A stretch of 64,000 nt of DNA from Eledone cirrhosa (lineage: Eukaryota > Mollusca > Cephalopoda > Octopoda > Eledonidae). Positions 35,281-47,372 of the stretch are shown piece by piece (the first letter of the stretch is position 1; each line of letters begins with the position of its first letter). Where the stretch lies: positions 28,180,873 to 28,244,872 of the forward strand of contig OZ024749.1 in the NCBI GenBank assembly GCA_964016885.1. The letters are read 5' to 3'. The notes below the pieces were generated by a model. It saw nothing but the letters and a program-made list of their open reading frames with translations. It made no database searches and had not been told where the DNA came from. The position numbers were made by a program, and so were the translations under genes.

Positions 35281-36516
35281 TGTCAAACAAAATCAAAATT
35301 AAAAGAAACATTTTATAATCAACAAAATTTAGATTTATTTAAATCAAATTATTTTTTCTTGTGCTATATTAAGATGCTGCTGGTCTCGTTTGTTTCACCC
35401 CTAAATAACAGCTAATTTATTTTTATATTACAACAGAATATCCTTTCCTACCCTGTGGTCTTCAAATAATTGACTCTTCCATTGTAAATATAATTTTAGT
35501 GGATTTTGGGCCGAAACACTTGCTTGAACAGAGTGGGTGGGATTTATTCATTTAAGATTTGAAGACCTTCTGCTGTCTGCTCCCCTGAGAGTTTCTTAAT
35601 ACCACCACATTAGTAACAACCATCAAGAAATCAACCCCCCAGTGAATAGTTTAGTTGTGTTTTACATTGTATGATTGTTAACCCATTAGCATTTACATTA
35701 CTCTATATTTACTATTGTATTTTCACGGTAAAGGCTTTACCTCACATACTACTGAATCTATGAGATTTTGATATTTATTTTGAGAACAATAACTTAACAT
35801 ATGTATGAGTGGCCGGTTACAGCCGGTTTGAACAGAAAGAGGTGAGAGAATTCTGGTCAGATATGGCCAGTTTAAATGCTAAAGGGTTAAGAATGGCTGT
35901 CTTATTGATGTAGTATTATATATTATAGCTGGATTACAGACACACAGACAGATAGATAAAGCGGATGGTACAGTGGTTAGGTCTCCTTCCTAGTTTAGTG
36001 CTAACATTACAAAGACATATCAGCCATGCAGTGTACAAGTCCATCTGACATGCCAATAGATCTTAAGATTCTTGGGTCAAAATTTTGTGTTAGACCTATT
36101 CTGTAAGTATAGGTTGACCCCAAATTTATGATAGGGATTTATAGGGGTTCTTACTGATGGCCATCCAAGGGATGTTCTGATGCATATAATATATACAATA
36201 TATTGTATAGTAAAACATGATAGTACAATGACAGAGTATATTATTGTGGTGTGTATAATTAAATAACAGGGTATATAATAAAATGACAGAGTGTAAATTT
36301 TTGGGTACAGTACAATGATGGTGTGTATAGTATTGTGGTGTATATAGTATAATAATGTATATAATATATCATCTAAATTGGTCTTCTTTTCTTGTATAAT
36401 TTAATTCTTTGTTATCATCTGTATATGTATTTCGATTGCTCATATATTTTCTAACACACAATCTGTGTGAGTATATATATATATATATACACTCTCACAG
36501 ATTATATATATACATG
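35281..36516. other. Intergenic, mostly unassigned
   Basis: 35508-35605 is a repeat shared with 6975-7105. 36180-36370 has degenerate 'gtatataatataatgac' units and 36470-36490 is (TA)n. No gene seen. Confidence 0.5.
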
Positions 36517-36861
36517 GAGGCACATGGCTTAGTGGTTAGAGCATTGGCCTTGCAATCGAAAGGTTGTGAGTTCAATTCTCAGACGGGCGATGTGTTGTTT
36601 CCTTGAGCAAGACACTTTATTTCACATTGCTCCAGTTTACTCAGCTGTAGAAATGAGATGATAGGGACTGGAGTCCATATCATTCCACTGCAAAGTGGTC
36701 GTGGAGGTGCCACGGCAAAAAAGCACCCAGCACTCACTGTAAATGAGGTTGGTGTTAGGAAGGGCATCCAGCTGTAGAAATCAAGCCAGAATCAGTTCCC
36801 GTCCCACCCTTGCAAGCAGGGAAAAGTGGACGTAAAATGAAATGAAATGAATGAATGATGA
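36517..36861 (+). mobile_element. Full-length tRNA-derived SINE
   Basis: A box tggcttagtggttagagc and B box gtgagttcaattctcag in a tRNA-like head, then ccttgagcaagacacttta. The LINE-type tail follows from tgtaaatgaggttggtgtt to cgtaaaatgaaatg and (GATGA). Reference copy for this family in the window. Confidence 0.93.
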
Positions 36862-37066
36862 TATATATATAATTTAATTATATAGTGCATGTGATATATA
36901 CACTCACACAGATTATATATATATATAATTGAATTATATAATGCATGTGATATATACACTCACACAGATTATATATATATAATTGAATTATATAGTGCAT
37001 GTGATTCAGTGAATTACTGGTGGTGGTACCAACATAAGCAATCAATGCACAGGCAGAGTTTATATA
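36862..37066. repeat. ~75-bp triplicate and fold-back flank
   Basis: tgcatgtgatatatacactc and cacagattatatata recur near 36885, 36945 and 36995. 37000-37066 is the inverted copy of the flank at 20706-20780. Confidence 0.7.
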
Positions 37067-37071
37067 ATAAT

Positions 37072-37412
37072 AAAAAAGATGAAATTTCGTTTACATGTAT
37101 TTATATTTTTTATTGTGTATCGATCTGTTACGTGTGTTTCACAGATGATTGGCTTAAGGTCACCTATAGAAGTTATTGACCTATAGACCTGATTCCAGCA
37201 TCGATTTGCTCATCAAACTGGTGATTCAACAAAAAATAAAGTGTTTATTTTTTGTTGAATCACCAGTCTGATGGGCAGATCGATGCTGGTGTCAGGTCCA
37301 TAGATCCATAACTTCCATAGGTGACCATGAGCCAATCGTCTGTGAAACACACATAACAGGTTGATACACAATAAAAATATAAATACATGTAAATGAAACT
37401 TCATCGTTTTTC
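37072..37412. mobile_element. Large fold-back element (~170-bp arms)
   Basis: 37072-37240 and 37244-37412 are near-perfect reverse complements (tgttgaatcaccag against ctggtgattcaaca at the centre; gatgaaatttcgtttacat against atgtaaatgaaacttcatc at the ends) with only about 3 bp between. No coding frame. Confidence 0.93.
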
Positions 37413-37474
37413 TTAATATATATAACGTATGTATATTAAGGATATGTGATGACCATAACATATTTCATTTATAT

Positions 37475-37506
37475 ATTTTTGTAAAAAAAAAAAAAAAAAA
37501 AAAAAA
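37475..37506. repeat. Poly-A tract
   Basis: Run of about 24 A. It precedes an unrelated region and may be a retroposon remnant. Confidence 0.7.
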
Positions 37507-37559
37507 TCAAAAACCCAGCAACATTTTATGTCTGTTTTCAGGAATTCTAACTTTAATAA

Positions 37560-37765
37560 TAATAATAGTTTCTAATTTAAGCAAGAGGCCAACAATTTGA
37601 GGGAGGAGAAAGTTGATTATATTATTCCCAGTATTTGATTGGTATTTTATTTTATCGATCCTGGAGGGATAAATGTCAATTTGGCCTCAGCGGGATTTGA
37701 ACTCAGAATATAAAGAGCCAAAAGAAATTTGACTGACAATTTAACGATTCTATCAACCTACCATC
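37560..37765 (-). mobile_element. OR-like SINE, diverged
   Basis: Minus strand: gtttctaatttaagcaagag, tattttatcgatcctggagg, cgggatttgaactcag. Terminal parts decayed. Confidence 0.75.
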
Positions 37766-37779
37766 CATTTAATAATAAT

Positions 37780-38880
37780 AATATTACAGAAGTGTATAGT
37801 CTAAAGATATATCATAACAGTACAGTGTTAAGATATATCCTAATATAAATATTATGGAAGTGTATAGTGTATAGATATGTCACAGATGTATATTATTGTA
37901 ATGTAAAGTGTTAAGATTCGGTCATATATGTATACTACAAAAGTGTATAGTGTAAAGATATGTCATAACTATACTGTTATGACATACCACAACTGTACAG
38001 TCTTAAGATATGTCATATGTATATTTTGGAACTGTATGGTGTAAGGATATGTCACAAATGTATATTATCATAATGTGTAAAAATATGTCAAATGTATATT
38101 ATGATAATGTGAAGTGTTTATGTTTGGTCATAAATGTATGTTACAGAAGTGTAAAGTGTAAAAATATATCACAACTGTACAGTGTTAAGATATGTCATAG
38201 ATATTATAATGTATTGTTAAAATATGTAATAGTAATGTAAAGTGTTAAAATATTGTCATATCACAAAAGTATATAGTGTAAAGATATGTCATACCTCAAG
38301 TATTAAGATATGTCACATGTATATTATGGAACTATATAATCACAGATATAGTAATATATTGTTAAAATATATCAATGTAAAGTGTTAAAATATGTCATGT
38401 ATATTACCGAAGTGTATATTAAGATATGTCATAACTGTACAATGTTAAGATATATCATATGTATATTATCGAACTGTATAGTGTTAAATATGTCACAGAT
38501 ATAGTAATGTATTGTTAAAATGTCATATGTAACAGTAATGTAAAGTATTAAGATTTGGTTATATATGTATATTACAAAAGTGTAGTGTAAAGTTATGTCA
38601 CAGATGTATATTATCATAATGTATTGTTAAGATATGTCATGTGTGTATGTATTACAGATGTGTAAAGATATGTCCTAACTGTACAGTATAAAGATATACC
38701 ATAAGTGTACAGTGAAAAGATATGCCATAACAGTACAGTGTTACACATGTAATAGTAAAGTGTTAAGATATTGTCATATTACAACAAAAGTGTGAAGTGT
38801 TAAGATGTCATAACTGTACAGTGTAAAGATATGTTGTTTATTCAACTGTAATCTCACAGTTAAGTGTTGGTCAATATGTA
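37780..38880. repeat. Degenerate AT-rich tandem repeat (~1.1 kb)
   Basis: Irregular units assembled from gtgtaaagatatgtcataac, tgtacagtgttaagatatg and tgtatattatggaagtg. Too diverged to give a fixed period. Confidence 0.85.
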
Positions 38881-39079
38881 TGTCACATTACTATATTACT
38901 AAAGTAAATCTATATTTTATGATGTTGTGTATTTATCTATAAGAATAACAGAGTTGTCTCCCAGTTATGCAACTAACTTCCTCAACAGCCAGCAATGATA
39001 TTTGAATCATCATTATTTCATTTCCGTGGTTATATTGTTTGGATGGATCAAGAATCCACATCTTGCTCATGTGTTCCAT

Positions 39080-39084
<5 letters not shown>

Positions 39085-39120
<36 letters not shown>

Positions 39121-40060
39121 CATATTTGACGGCTTATAAGATGCACCTCCTCCCAATCTCCCAGAAAATCACCCTGCATCTTATAAGGTTAAGGGTCGGT
39201 TTGGGTCACTGGCTAATGGAGATCTAGTGTTGCAGTGGCCCTTAGATTAAAACATAAACATCTCCACAAATGTAAAAAAGGTGGCAATCGCTTCTACACC
39301 AACAATGTATAACAGTAGTACTTACTGGTACTTCTAACGTAACAATATATAACAATAGTACTTACCAGTTTTTTATATATAAAATAACACAAGTCAGGAA
39401 GAAAATTAAGTGACAATGCTTAACCATGCATGTGGAGTGACATCAAATGTTTGTCCCAGAACTGTGATTCTTAACCATTCATGTGTAGCGACACCAAATG
39501 TTTGTCCCAGAACTGCTGCAGAAAATGACCTTATCTCTGATCTTGAGGAGATAAGAAGTTTCCTTTGTTGATGACCAGACATCATGTCAAGGAATTTACT
39601 AGTTTAAATCCATTTGTTTTTTTCTGAAATGCCTGTCCAAATTGAGGTGCGTCTTATAAGCCTATGCATCTTAAAAGCCATCAAACATGGTCTATGTGTG
39701 TGTGTATCTTTTTCTAAGGATGTAAACGTTGGTGAGGGAACAAAAAAAAAAAGTCTCCTTTGAACAATGTTTCTTGAGATATTAATTCTGTAGCAACTTA
39801 CAGACACTCCTTTGTCACTTTTGCAGTCAGAAACTGCTGTGACCCAGTGATTGATCCAACATAAAGCTTTAACCAAGGAGACAAGGGATCCAGCCGGATC
39901 AGTTGGAGATGGTTGCTTCTGACAGGACCTGATGGAAGGAGTGTTCGAGGACTGCCCCCAACAACCCTCTCAGGAATAAGTGGGAGGAGAAGAAGAGGAA
40001 AAATATGAAGAAGAAGAATACAAAGAAGAAGAAGAAGAATATAAAATAAGAGTTAGAAAA
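39085..40060. other. Intergenic with TA run and retroelement pieces
   Basis: (TA)n at 39086-39116. An inverted relation between 39125-39185 and 39640-39690 (cttataagatgcacctcc against gcgtcttataagcctatgc) suggests a decayed fold-back or TIR element. 39895-39985 matches 10390-10480 in reverse. (GAA)n at 39985-40040. Confidence 0.5.
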
Positions 40061-40639
40061 TGTCTGGTTTAATTTATTACCATATATTTACATAAAATAT
40101 TGCTTTAGCTGTGGAATAAACTCAGGAAACACTAATAATGATGAATAGAATTTCAGAACAAAACAAAAAAACAAAAACATAAAATATTAATAAAATAAAA
40201 TACAATAAATATAAACAAAACAGATTGAACAAGAGGCAGAGGACAATTGAACTCAGAACGACTGTATTCTGGGGTGTTGAAGTGGGCAATATATATATAT
40301 ATACATACATACATACATACATACACACAGACACACACACACATACATTCAAAAGTATTTGTAGAAAATCAACCAGCTTTCATTAAAAAAAAACTGTTTA
40401 ATCACTTACAATTGTTTCTAGTGTATTGTAAAATTAATTTGTCTATTTGTACTATAGACAAATCCATAAACAATGCACCTTCGTCAGAGAGGAATAAACT
40501 TATTTCAATAAATAGCTACATAAAATATTAACTTGCATCAAGCAATCGCTTCTATCTGTGGCTGGCAATTACAACCTATAAGTCTGTCTCTACTCTCCTT
40601 TGAGATTTGATTGTTGTATAGTACCACTTTTAATATATA

Positions 40640-40745
40640 TATGAAAAGATTCAAGACCCCGACGACTGAGCTCCGGCCGTTCGGCACAGCCAGAATTCAG
40701 CCGTCAGGGTCCCGAATCTTTTCATATTACCCACTCTACTACCCC
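40640..40745. repeat. GC-rich inverted repeat
   Basis: gaaaagattcaagacccc at 40642 pairs with gggtcccgaatcttttc at 40709-40725; inner cgacgactg pairs with cagccgtc. The loop holds the GC-rich gagctccggccgttcggc. Confidence 0.8.
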
Positions 40746-40799
40746 AAGTATCGAGTACTCTGATGCATTATGGACCACCTGGTATCTTACCACACCCTC

Positions 40800-40867
40800 T
40801 TTGTTATATATATATATATATATATATATATGTAAATATGCTAGAGTGAGAAATAAAATTCTAATTT

Positions 40868-40901
<34 letters not shown>

Positions 40902-40944
40902 ATAATAAATGTGAAGACTAAAATTCGAAGAGGGCTCGATAAGG

Positions 40945-40978
<34 letters not shown>

Positions 40979-41000
40979 CACATAAAATAGATATATATAT
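40800..41000. repeat. (TA)n microsatellites with short repeats
   Basis: TA runs at 40805-40832, 40871-40898 and 40948-40975. Between them, gaagagggctcgataaggat recurs (reverse) at 20553-20575 and, in part, near 31700. Confidence 0.85.
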
Positions 41001-41021
41001 AAAAACCCGTAGAGCAAATAT

Positions 41022-41147
41022 TTATTATAAGTACAGATTAAAGTTTAAGCAAAGAATCCTGCTTTCACCCTTAACGGGATCTTATGAAACTCCCGTTAAG
41101 GGTGAAAGTGGTGATTCTTTGCTTAAACTTTAATCTGTACTTATAAT
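41022..41147. mobile_element. Fold-back element (~57-bp arms)
   Basis: 41022-41078 and 41091-41147 are near-perfect reverse complements: ttaaagtttaagcaaagaat against attctttgcttaaactttaa. One arm is also present alone at 20218-20290. Confidence 0.92.
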
Positions 41148-41512
41148 ACACATATATATATATACATACATATGTATATATATATATGTGTGTGTGTTTA
41201 TTGTTTAGTTGAAGGAACATCAATGTTATTTTACACTAGTGTGTATTTGGTCTCAGTGTTATAATTAATTTAACTCTAAGAGACAGACAGACGAACAATA
41301 GTACACCTTTCTCTCTGGATCTCTCTTTCACACACAAATGCAGGCCAGATCGGGGTGGAAGAGGGTAGGTGGGTCAACAATACTTAGAGGAATGGGGTGC
41401 CTACTGCTCTCAAGTTCTAGAACATTCTATTTAGTTCTGTTAAATCTAAGTACATCATATATACAACATGTACATAGATATGCCTATAACGTATTACTTA
41501 GACTTAGAAGTT

Positions 41513-44500
41513 CCTGTGTATTAAGACACATGAGGCAGCTAAAGGGCTCCAGTAACCACAGTCAGTCATATCTATCAATACATCCCATGTCTTGAGACAC
41601 ATGAGGCAGCTAAAGGGCTCCAGTGACCACAGTCAGTTGTATCTATCAATACATCCCATGTCTTGAGACACATGAGGCAGCTAAAGGGCTCCAGCGACCA
41701 CAGTCAGTTGTATCTATCAATACATCCCATGTCTTGAGACACATGAGGCAGCTAAAGGGCTCCAGTGACCACAGTCAGTTGTATCTATCAATACATCCCA
41801 TGTCTTGAGACACATGAGGCAGCTAAAGGGCTCCAGTGACCACAGTCAGTTGTATCTATCAATACATCCCATGTCTTGAGACACATGAGGCAGCTAAAGG
41901 GCTCCAGTGACCACAGTCAGTTGTATCTATCAATATATCCCATGTCTTGAGACACATGAGGCAGCTAAAGGGCTCCAGTGACCACAGTCAGTTGTATCTA
42001 TCAATACATCCCATGTCTTGAGACACATGAGGCAGCTAAAGGGCTCCAGTGACCACAGTCAGTTGTATCTATCAATACATCCCATGTCTTGAGACACATG
42101 AGGCAGCTAAAGGGCTCCAGTGACCACAGTCAGTTGTATCTATCAATACATCCCATGTCTTGAGACACATGAGGCAGCTAAAGGGCTCCAGTGACCACAG
42201 TCAGTCATATCTATCAATACATCCCATGTCTTGAGACACATGAGGCAGCTAAAGGGCTCCAGTGACCACAGTCAGTTATATCTATCAATACATCCCATGT
42301 CTTGAGACACATGAGGGAACTAAAGGGCTCCAGTGACCACAGTCAGTTATATCTATCAATACATCCCATGTCATGAGACACATGAGGCAGCTAAAGGGCT
42401 CCAGTGACCACAGTCAGTTGTATCTATCAATACATCCCATGTCTTGAGACACATGAGGCAGCTAAAGGGCTCCAGTAACCACAGTCAGTCATATCTATCA
42501 ATACATCCCATGTCTTGAGACACATGAGGCAGCTAAAGGGCTCCAGTGACCACAGTCAGTTGTATCTATCAATACATCCCATGTCTTGAGACACATGAGG
42601 CAGCTAAAGGGCTCCAGTAACCACAGTCAGTCATATCTATCAATACATCCCATGTCTTGAGACACATGAGGCAGCTAAAGGGCTCCAGTGACCACAGTCA
42701 GTCATATCTATCAATACATCCCATGTCTTGAGACACATGAGGCAGCTAAAGGGCTCCAGTGACCACAGTCAGTTATATCTATCAATACATCCCATGTCTT
42801 GAGACACATGAGGCAGCTAAAGGGCTCCAGTGACCACAGTCAGTCATATCTATCAATACATCCCATGTCTTGAGACACATGAGGCAGCTAAAGGGCTCCA
42901 GTGACCACAGTCAGTTGTATCTATCAATACATCCCATGTCTTGAGACACATGAGGCAGCTAAAGGGCTCCAGTGACCACAGTCAGTTGTATCTATCAATA
43001 CATCCCATGTCTTGAGACACATGAGGCAGCTAAAGGGCTCCAGTGACCACAGTCAGTTGTATCTATCAATACATCCCATGTCTTGAGACACATGAGGCAG
43101 CTAAAGGGCTCCAGTGACCACAGTCAGTTGTATCTATCAATACATCCCATGTCTTGAGACACATGAGGCAGCTAAAGGGCTCCAGTGACCACAGTCAGTC
43201 ATATCTATCAATACATGCCATGTCTTGAGACATATGAGGCAGCTAAAGGGCTCCAGTAACCACAGTCAGTCATATCTATCAATACATCCCATGTCTTGAG
43301 ACACATGAGGCAGCTAAAGGGCTCCAGTAACCACAGTCAGTCATATCTATCAATACATCCCATGTCTTGAGACACATGAGGCAGCTAAAGGGCTCCAGTG
43401 ACCACAGTCAGTTGTATCTATCAATACATCCCATGTCTTGAGACACATGAGGCAGCTAGAGGGCTCCAGTGACCACAGTCAGTCATATCTATCAATACAT
43501 CCCATGTCTTGAGACACATGAGGCAGCTAAAGGGCTCCAGTGACCACAGTCAGTTATATCTATCAATACATCCCATGTCTTGAGACACATGAGGGAACTA
43601 AAGGGCTCCAGTGACCACAGTCAGTTGTATCTATCAATACATCCCATGTCTTGAGACACATGAGGCAGCTAAAGGGCTCCAGTGACCACAGTCAGTCATA
43701 TCTATCAATACATCCCATGTCTTGAGACACATGAGGCAGCTAAAGGGCTCCAGTGACCACAGTCAGTTGTATCTATCAATACATCCCATGTCTTGAGACA
43801 CATGAGGCAGCTAAAGGGCTCCAGTGACCACAGTCAGTTGTATCTATCAATACATGCCATGTCTTGAGACACATGAGGCAGCTAAAGGGCTCCAGTGACC
43901 ACAGTCAGTCATATCTATCAATACATCCCATGTCTTGAGACACATGAGGCAGCTAAAGGGCTCCAGTGACCACAGTCAGTTGTATCTATCAATACATCCC
44001 ATGTCTTGAGACACATGAGGCAGCTAAAGGGCTCCAGTGACCACAGTCAGTTATATCTATCAATACATCCCATGTCTTGAGACACATGAGGCAGCTAAAG
44101 GGCTCCAGTGACCATGGTCAATCATATCTATCAATACATCCCATGTCTTGAGACACATGAGGCAGCTAAAGGGCTCCAGTGACCACAGTCAGTTATATCT
44201 ATCAATACATCCCATGTCTTGAGACACATGAGGCAGCTAAAGGGCTCCAGTGACCATGGTCAGTCATATCTATCAATACATCCCATGTCTTGAGACACAT
44301 GAGGCAGCTAAAGGGCTCCAGTGACCATGGTCAGTCATATCTATCAATACATCCCATGTCTTGAGACATATGAGGCAGCTAAAGGGCTCCAGTGACAACA
44401 GTCAGTTGTATCTATCAATACATCCCATGTCTTGAGACATATGAGGCAGCTAAAGGGCTCCAGTGACCACAAGCAGTCATATCTATCAATACATCCCATC

Positions 44501-44930
44501 TCTTGAGACACATGAGGCAGCTAAAGGGCTCCAGTGACCATGGTCAGTCATATCTATCAATACATCCCATGTCTTGAGACACATGAGGCAGCTAAAGGGC
44601 TCCAGTGACCATGGTCAGTCATATCTATCAATACATCCCATGTCTTGAGACATATGAGGCAGCTAAAGGGCTCCAGTGACCACAGTCAGTCATATCTATC
44701 AATACATCCCATGTCTTGAGACATATGAGGCAGCTAAAGGGCTCCAGTGACCACAGTCAGTTGTATCTATCAATACATCCCATGTCTTGAGACACATGAG
44801 GCAGCTAAAGGGCTCCAGTGACCACAGTCAGTTATATCTATCAATACATCCCATGTCTTGAGACATATGAGGCAGCTAAAGGGCTCCAGTGACCACAGTC
44901 AGTTGTATCTATCAATACATAGTTCCTACT
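41513..44930 (-). repeat. 71-bp satellite from a LINE coding end, ~48 copies
   Basis: The unit starts catcccatgtcttgagacac and includes gaggcagctaaagggctcc and ccacagtcagttgtatc. Minus strand: each unit spells LIDTTDCGHWSPLAAS, the last codons of the LINE frame ending at 44841. Homologous to the 27231-28700 array but inverted and 1 bp longer. Copies differ at ttgt/tcat/ttat and cacag/catgg. Confidence 0.97.
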
Positions 44931-45215
44931 TTTATTGATGGGTTTCAGGTCTCTGTCCATTTTCTGCCACCAATTCTTCATGGGACGCCCTCTTTGCCTC
45001 TTTCCATTAGTATGACTCTCACTTGGGAGTTGTGTGCCGTGTCCCAACCAGCTAAGTCAACACTTGCATATGATGTTTGACATGTTGTTGATGGATTCGT
45101 TGACAGACTTCTTTGTTGGTGCTGAATTCATTCCACCTGGTAACAAGGATTTCCCATAAACATTTGTGTCAAAAACATCTGATTGGTTCTCTTGGCTAGT
45201 TATCATACTGTCACA
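44841..45215 (-). mobile_element. LINE 3' end seeding the 71-bp array
   Basis: The minus frame 45047-44841 reads GKRQRGRPMKNWWQKMDRDL then KPINKS...DTTDCGHWSPLA, a LINE ORF C terminus. The array starts exactly where the last 71 bp of this frame repeat. Coding similarity extends to about 45200 (minus). Confidence 0.8.
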
Positions 45216-45249
45216 CTCCACATTTCACACCTGTACAACAAACATATTT

Positions 45250-45560
45250 AGCACTGATTACTAAAATAATAAACAGTCTGAAAGGAGGGTGGCTGCTACA
45301 TTTTACATTTAGAATGGACCTATTACCAGCTTTAGGGCGTTTATACTTAACATTTGACTTGGGTCTACTACCAGCTTGTGGATGAATGGAAGGGGGCAGG
45401 TTACATTTTACATATGGACTGGGCCTATTACCAGCTATAGGGAGTTTATATTTCACATTTGGCTTAGGTCTACTACCAGCTTGTGGATGAATGGAAGGGG
45501 GCGGGTTACATTTTACATATGAACTGGGCATATTACCAGCTTCAGGGGATCTTTATTTCA
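45250..45560. repeat. ~120-bp composite tandem repeat
   Basis: ctattaccagct and gtctactaccagcttgtgga alternate; gatgaatggaagggggc recurs at 45382 and 45487. About 2.5 composite units. Confidence 0.8.
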
Positions 45561-45789
45561 TATTTGGCTTGGGTGGATGAGGGTAGTAGATCATAGAGAG
45601 GGATTTGAACTGAAAATGGAAAGAGTCAGAACAAATACTACAAGGCATCATGTTTGATACTAACAATTTGACCAATCCATTGCCCTGATATTTTATATAA
45701 ACATCATTGAATGTCAGATGGGGACATTTAATCCTTTTGATACCAACCTTGGACATTTTAAGTCTGGTGTAGCCCATCCCCTCTCCAAG

Positions 45790-45937
45790 TTGGAACAGTC
45801 AATTTCTTCTGGAGACGGATATAAAATGAGAGAAGAAGTGGGAAAGAGATAGAGAGGAAGAATCAACCTCAGTACTAGACTGGTATTCCAGAGTGAGAGA
45901 GAGAGAGATAATTGACTCCAGTGCTAGACTGGTACCC

Positions 45938-45969
<32 letters not shown>

Positions 45970-46165
45970 GAATTGACCCTAGTACTAGACTGGTACTCCA
46001 GAGAGAGAGAGAGAGAGAAAGAATTGATCCCAATACTATACTGGTATTCCATAGAGAGAGAAAGAGAGAGATAGAGGAAGAATTAATTGACCCTAGTACT
46101 AGACTGATAGTAGAGAGAGAGAGAAAGGGGGAAAAATTGACCCCAGTACTAACTCAATAAATAAA
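45790..46165. repeat. (GA)n-containing tandem repeat
   Basis: Five to six units of attgaccccagtactagac followed by tggtactcc and (GAGA)n. Confidence 0.9.
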
Positions 46166-47135
46166 AGCAAACCCAATGTTAAAGAACCTTTAACTTTTAA
46201 TGTCCTGTACCACATGAAATCACATTAGCAAGACATCCTTGAAAAAATATAAAACAACACTATGACTACATCACATTAATAATTAGCTTTTGGTTTAGTT
46301 TACTACAAATTTTCACAATAATCTGTCCATTAGTAAAGATACTATAAACATTTGCATTACATGCTTTTAGACATTTTCTGCTAAATTATTACAAGATGTC
46401 AAGAGTTAATACATACAACATATTTGGCAATAGTTTACATAGAACCCCCCCCCCCTCTAACTTAATAGAAAAATAGGATACAGTGTGTGTATATCATAGT
46501 GTAGTCAGCACAGCATGGTGCAACCTGCAGAGCATGGTATAACTTGCATAGCATGGAACCCTTAAAGAGAAGGGACAATAGATAGACTGTCCTTAAGTCG
46601 ACATGAAGTCACAACCTAATGCAGCAAGGGGGCGGGTCATTGCAACCATTTGATGAGGTGACTGTGAATAAGGCTGTGTAGTTGGTGGAGGGAAAATGTA
46701 GAGGCTCTCTTCTGCAGTAGAGGATTGTTGATTGGAAGAAAAGGGTTACAATAATTAGTAGGCTACATGTTAACCTCTTTTCATTTCAACTCACCTAAGA
46801 CCATCTCTGTCTATGATAGAATCATAGATCACCATGGAGAGGGTTGAGGGTTGCGACAAGACCCAAATGTTAAAATTCATAGAAATATATCTTTACATCT
46901 TCCAATATGGAAGTTCATTCATTTTTCTGTGGACACACAGACATCAGGCAAAGGAATTTGAAGGAAGGTCAAATGGATTCCATAGAAATCTAACCCATTT
47001 CTCTGATATCAAAATAACAAAAAGAGAAATTAAAAAAGATATTCTTTGCAAAGATAAGCTCAGCCTTGAAATGTTTGTTGTCTGAACTGAAACTGGAGAT
47101 CTGAGTAAAGGAAAATTGTTAGAAATCCGAGGAAA
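46166..47135. other. Intergenic, no recognisable gene
   Basis: AT-rich sequence with a C run at 46447-46455 and short agcatggt repeats at 46510-46555. An open stretch of about 80 codons at 46834-47085 shows no domain and no splice context. Confidence 0.4.
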
Positions 47136-47136
47136 A

Positions 47137-47372
47137 ATAATGATTTCTAATTTAGGCACAAGGCCAGTAAATTTGGAGGAAGGGCAAAGTTGATTAAAAC
47201 AACCCCAGTATTTCACTGGTACTTCGATTTATTGATCTTAGAAGGATAAAACTCAAAGTTGACATCGGACAATATTTGAAACCAGAATTTTAAAGAACCA
47301 GAACAAATACCGCAATGCCATTTTTATCAAACACTCTACCAATTCTGCCAATCTACAACTCTAGTCCGAAGA
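47137..47372 (-). mobile_element. OR-like SINE, diverged
   Basis: Minus strand: gatttctaatttaggcacaa, attgatcttagaaggat, ctctaccaattctgccaatc. Confidence 0.75.

Noticed and set aside
36530..36590. tRNA-like sequence as a functional tRNA gene
   Set aside because: It has A and B boxes but no foldable complete tRNA, and it is joined to a SINE body and LINE tail.
41513..44930. CRISPR-like appearance of regular repeats
   Set aside because: No unique spacers: the whole 71-bp unit repeats, and it is explained as a LINE-end satellite in a eukaryotic genome.
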